From Oxyruncus cristatus (taxonomy: Eukaryota > Chordata > Aves > Passeriformes > Cotingidae): a DNA stretch of 64,000 bases. How positions within the stretch are numbered: the stretch's first letter is position 1; every line of letters starts with the position of its first letter. Shown here in pieces: positions 59,401 to 64,000 of the stretch. A model generated the notes under the pieces. That model searched no databases, was not told the origin of the DNA, and was given only the letters and a program-made list of their open reading frames with translations. The stretch lies in NCBI GenBank assembly GCA_013399855.1, contig VXAY01003830.1, positions 1,676,734 through 1,740,733 of the forward strand, read 5' to 3'. The translations under genes and the position numbers were made by a program.

Positions 59401-62400
59401 TAAATTACTAGATATCTGGTGCCTGCATGCAGGCAAAGGAAGAGCTGCATAGGAAATCTTGGATTTAAGACAATTTTTCATCTCTAAAAAAGTAGCCCTA
59501 TTTGTCTGAGGTATAGGTTCTTACATCCTTGGTAGTTCAAATGCAATCATACCCTGGATCAATGCAACCTTGTCTGAAGCAGGGAGCTGTGATAAATCTG
59601 TTTAAATCTCATTCTGTCAGATGGCTCTGTGCCAACAAAGGTGATAATGAATGTTTAGGTATGAACTCAGTTGTTTTTCTTCTGACAACAAACCATGTAG
59701 AGATTCGAGTGGAGCATTTTATTGATTTATTGTAATATCACTCTAAGTGGCTTGCGCTTTCATTGAAGCATTGCATATATTTAGTGTTAGATCTATTTCT
59801 GTATGAAGAAGGGAGAGCCAAAGACCCAGTTGAATCAAGGTGGAATTGCCATGTTTTATACTGTATCCGACTAAACAAATCTTTCTCTTTTCCTCAGCTG
59901 TATCTGTTCAGGTTTCTGTGAGCTTGTTCAGTTCACTCACACAAGTGGTTTCTAAGAGTGCTGTTGACAAGGCTAATGCATGGTTCAGTGTTGCAGTGTT
60001 GATCCCTGAATCATGCTGCAGCTTTCCAGTTGTCATAGAGACACAGATTTTTGAGACCAAAAGGATATTTCTGATAATCTGCCCAGACCTGTTGTAAAAC
60101 ACAGTAGCTTGCCAATAAGTAAATAACTTCGCCAAATTGGAGACCAGCCTGCCCCTCCCTCTCCTGTGACAGTGAAACATATTTCACTGAAGTCTGGGAG
60201 ATGCTGTAAGTAAAACCCTAAATGGGGATTTAATTTATTGTCAGTGATGCTGTTGGCACACCATTAACTTCTGATGAGTGAAAGCCAGGTGCAAGCTTAG
60301 TCCACAAGGTCATGCTGGGATTGTGATACTGGCGACCTCAGGGGGACAAAGAGTATTAGAGTAATAACAGTATCTGTCTCATCTTACAGGTAGTGCAATG
60401 AGGTCAGCACTTGTGTTTGTAATGAGGGATGCTAGAGTGGGGCAGCTGTGTGCAGGCAGAACTCTGACAGACAAGCTCTGGGTGATATAGTTGTAGCAGT
60501 TTCATGCTACTGTTCCTGGTTGTTTGCCTTCTCCTTCTGTCCGCTCCTTTATCAGCTGAGATCTGTGCCTGCATCTCACCCATGCCAGTCCAGAGCCTGT
60601 CGTAGCTGCTGCCAGGGACAGTGGACTTGTGCCAAGGCACTTGTTTCTGAACTGCCATAGCAATAGTAGCCCTTGCCAGAGGCTACCTGGAACAGCAGAA
60701 TTAACAGCTGGGGGATTTCACATCTTAAATTGCCAAGCTGACATCCATCAGAGCTCATGTGAGAATGCCAAGCAGTCTGTGTAACCTCCAGCCAAGTATT
60801 AAGTCTGCTCTTTCCCAGTATATGCTAATCTGTGAGAAATGGATTGTTACAGATCCCAGCTCTGCTGATGAAGCAGTTCCAGTTACAAAATCCCTTGATT
60901 TTGTACACAGAATTTTCCAGTGACCATCACAGTATTAGGCACTGGAACAGGTGTAAAACGTCTGATATGGTATCCCCATCTGCCACTGCAGAATTTGGAA
61001 TAAGGTGAAGTGCTTGAGTAAAACTGTGAAAAATGTGTGTGGAGGAACACGTGCAGCCGAAATGCTCTCCACCTAAACGTATACATTTCTCTGGTTGACA
61101 GCCGTGCATACATGGCTTCTACAGTCCTGTAAGATAGTTTCAGGAAAGCTGGAAATGCAATTTTTTTAATGCAAATAATCTGCTGGCTCAATATAGGCAT
61201 GCATTATCCACGCCTTTGCTGTACTGCTGGAGAGGTTTGATAATAGGGCAGTGTTTGATTCCTTGTGCTCTTTTCCATTCCTGTGTCACACAATTTTTTT
61301 GCTGCTTTTTGCAATGCCTGAAATTACTCACTGGTAAGTATCATTAAGGAACAATTCTTAGCATTTTAGATTTTCAGGGATTGTCTTTGTCTAGTTTCCA
61401 CAGCATCCCTCTTAGGTGAAATGGCTCACTGCCTTTCTGCTCACAAAGAGTGCAATGTTCATCTATTCTTTAAGCAATTAATCTGTGGGACTTCCTGGTT
61501 CCTCTGGAACATGCTCCTTCTGCAGCAAGAGTAAGTCACCCTTAAAAACACATGGAAACTCAAAAGAGGGCCAGGTTGTGTGTACTTCAGCATTGCTTCA
61601 GCACTGCTGCAGAGCTGTTGTGGATGCACTGGGGAGCACTCAGATTTTGGAGAGGAAAATGTGTCTCTGTCTTGCTTGTTTCAGAGGTAGAGAAGCACCT
61701 GGGGACAGAAAAAAGACTTGCTCAGAAGCCACCTGCCTGCCACCCTTTAGGAACGAAGGAAATCCTGCAGCTCTCACAGTACAACAACCCTGCTCTGGAA
61801 GCTGGTGCCACATGGGTTAAGCCATATAACTCTACACAGTATAAAATGAACAAAACTCCTTTCCAGTGCTTTGAAAATGGTTTGTCAGTGCCCATACTGC
61901 ACAGGATCTGTCTAGTGGTGAGAAATGCTGCTTGCCATTACACAGGCTGTTCCAGAATTGCTTAGTGATTACAGCACCGCCTTCCCTGGCCCTTTAATTT
62001 AAGGGACAGTTCTGGCCTGGGGTTTATTTAATTCCTATCTCTCCCAAAATTGAGGTGGATAAGTCTTTCTACCAGAGGGATATTTTTTTAATCGAAAAAA
62101 AGGTTGACAGTTTTATGTTCATCCTAGCTCTGCGAACATTTGTATACTGGCACAATAGAAAGCTTAATAGCTGAAGAGTGATGCAGGAGCTGGAAGGAGA
62201 GCTTAAGGGTGGGATTCTTATAAACCAGTTCTGTCATGGAAGGAAAGACCACATGCCTAATACATGTGGCATGAACAGAGAAGCAGTGTCATGGTTATCA
62301 TCTCTTTAATCACCCTCTCCATTCTGCCTCCTCTTAACTTTCAAGTGGATTAGTGGGTAATACTAAGTACAGAGTACTCAGGGCAACTGGCTTACTTGTA

Positions 62401-63173
62401 CTCAAATGCCTAAGAAAGAAGCAGTCAGCCTGCCCTTCAGAACTCTGTTCTTCCAAGTGTGATCAATAATTTTCAAGAGTTTTAGAGGTGCAGAGCAGAA
62501 GACCTGCGGTGTAATAGAACACCTGCGGTGTTATATTTTAGGTGGAGAATTGTCAAAGATGCCAGTGCCCCTGACACATATACTACCTGTGGACTTTCAG
62601 TAGGAGGTAAGCGTGTCAGTGCTTTTGGAAAATCATTCAGTTGATAGTAGAACTGACCTAAGTACTCATGAGAAGTAATTCACTCTCCATTTTTGACCTG
62701 TTGGCAATTTGTGATCAGCTCAACAAGTATTAACATATCAACATATGTATCTCTGGAGACATGAATTATTTATACAGGTGTTCAAAAGGTCAGAAAAGCA
62801 ATTTTCTTTCGGGGATGTACGACCGGCCACATGGTTGACATGGTATTCTCTCATCCCTGATTGTGTTAGCATTTTAATTGCTTGTTCCGTCTGATCCTAA
62901 TTTCGATTCTTGATGAGGTCTCACTGATAGTAATTCTCACTGAACTTTTATCCCTAAAAAGATTCATTTATGTAAAAGCTTGTGAATAAAGAGGTATAAA
63001 CCAGTCAAGTGTCCATCTGGACTTGTTATTTGGGCTGCTAGCTGATAAATGCTTATGTACTTTGATCAGTTTCAGTCATGATTGATATGGAGACTTCAAA
63101 TCAACTACCTCCCAGCAAATAATACAGGTATGAATTCAGTATGAAGGCAACTTCAGTATCATCACCCATTTTG

Positions 63174-63212
63174 ATTGTGGTACAGTATATATATATTGTG
63201 GTACAGTGTATA
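63174..63212 (+). repeat. 20-bp tandem duplication with TA run
   Basis: ATTGTGGTACAGTATATAT recurs 20 bases later with one change (GTATAT to GTGTAT) in GABRB1 intron 5. Confidence 0.8.
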
Positions 63213-64000
63213 TCCATTTCCTCTGTTGATCAGGTAGAAAAGTTACTGAGGAGATGTGTTATGCACTTTATTTTGAAAAACAATATGTGACTCATTCCCC
63301 AAACATATCCACTCCATTCCTTAATAGTTCTAAGCCAGAAGATGAGCTAAGCAGCAGCAAACAACATCAAGAAAACTGGTTTGTGCCAAAAAATGCAGGG
63401 GACTGCAAAGTCCAAGGATGGGATGACAACCGTGTATCCTAACAAGCAACTTCTTAGGTCCCATAAAGTGGGAGACCCAGACAGAGTTTACGAGACTCAG
63501 ACAGAGTTTTGAACTACCAGAAAGTGACTGGGGAGATCAGCAAAGTGATGGGCAGCACTGGAAAAGGAAGCTACAATTGCTTACTGCCTCTGCTTCTTGG
63601 GAAGGAGAAGAAAATGGCTGTATATGTGTTCCTACACAGGGATGTGGGTTTGTGGTGCTTCAGTCAGCTCAGGGCAATGGACATATGGACAGGCTAAATG
63701 AAAGCAGATGTACAGGGAAGGTTAATGCATGTTGGTCTAACACAAAGATTCATTACATGAACACCAACTTGGCCCAGCTTGCTGTGCTACTGTGTCTGCT
63801 GAGGGGGTTTAATATGGTACACAACCAGTATGTCCTTCCAGACACTTTCTTGAACAAGTTGAATGGTGAACAAAGAATAAGCTCCTGTGGAGACTCTGCA
63901 CTGCAGCTTTTGAGGTGTATTGAGACAAAACTGTCTCCCTGCTTCTCTTTCTGAGATGTCAGCATGCAATGCCAAAACACTGGGATCTTAAAAAAAAAAC

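Overview
This window is vertebrate nuclear DNA from a bird, probably a passerine. The evidence is several 3'-truncated-style CR1 retrotransposon copies with the avian tail, plus one SINE with a tRNA-Ile-like head and a CR1-like tail that resembles the songbird element TguSINE1. The DNA is AT-rich with three sharp CpG islands. Genes are split by canonical GT-AG introns, so almost all long open frames here are chance frames in introns. No bacterial-type features, CRISPR arrays or intact mobile elements were seen.

Three protein-coding genes are supported by splice-aware reading. The order ATP10D(-) / COMMD8(+) / GABRB1(-) matches, in inverted orientation, the human 4p12 order GABRB1-COMMD8-ATP10D. 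Left (1-11.7 kb, minus strand): the first two coding exons of ATP10D, a P4-type lipid flippase. They are followed upstream by a long presumed first intron and a CpG island at about 11.16-11.70 kb that probably holds the non-coding first exon. Middle (22.3-27.8 kb, plus strand): the complete COMMD8 gene, five coding exons encoding 176 aa, with a CpG-island promoter carrying NRF1 and E-box motifs and two poly(A) signals. Right (about 36.6-64 kb, minus strand): the 3' four coding exons of GABRB1 (GABA-A receptor beta-1), covering the end of the ligand-binding domain and all four membrane helices. The 17.7 kb to the right of its leftmost-numbered exon here (exon 6) appears to be intron 5. It contains an unexplained intragenic CpG island (49.86-50.11 kb), a 0.76 kb CR1 fragment and a 41-base assembly gap.

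ATP10D and COMMD8 are divergent, about 10.7 kb apart. COMMD8 and GABRB1 converge with about 9 kb between their 3' ends. The genes do not form a functional pathway; they are syntenic neighbours. I found no clearly new biological system. The observations most worth checking are the CpG island inside GABRB1, a 17-bp perfect hairpin just beyond the GABRB1 3' end, the 10-bp GC-rich minisatellite in the presumed ATP10D promoter, the tRNA-Ile/CR1 SINE, and several perfect palindromes.
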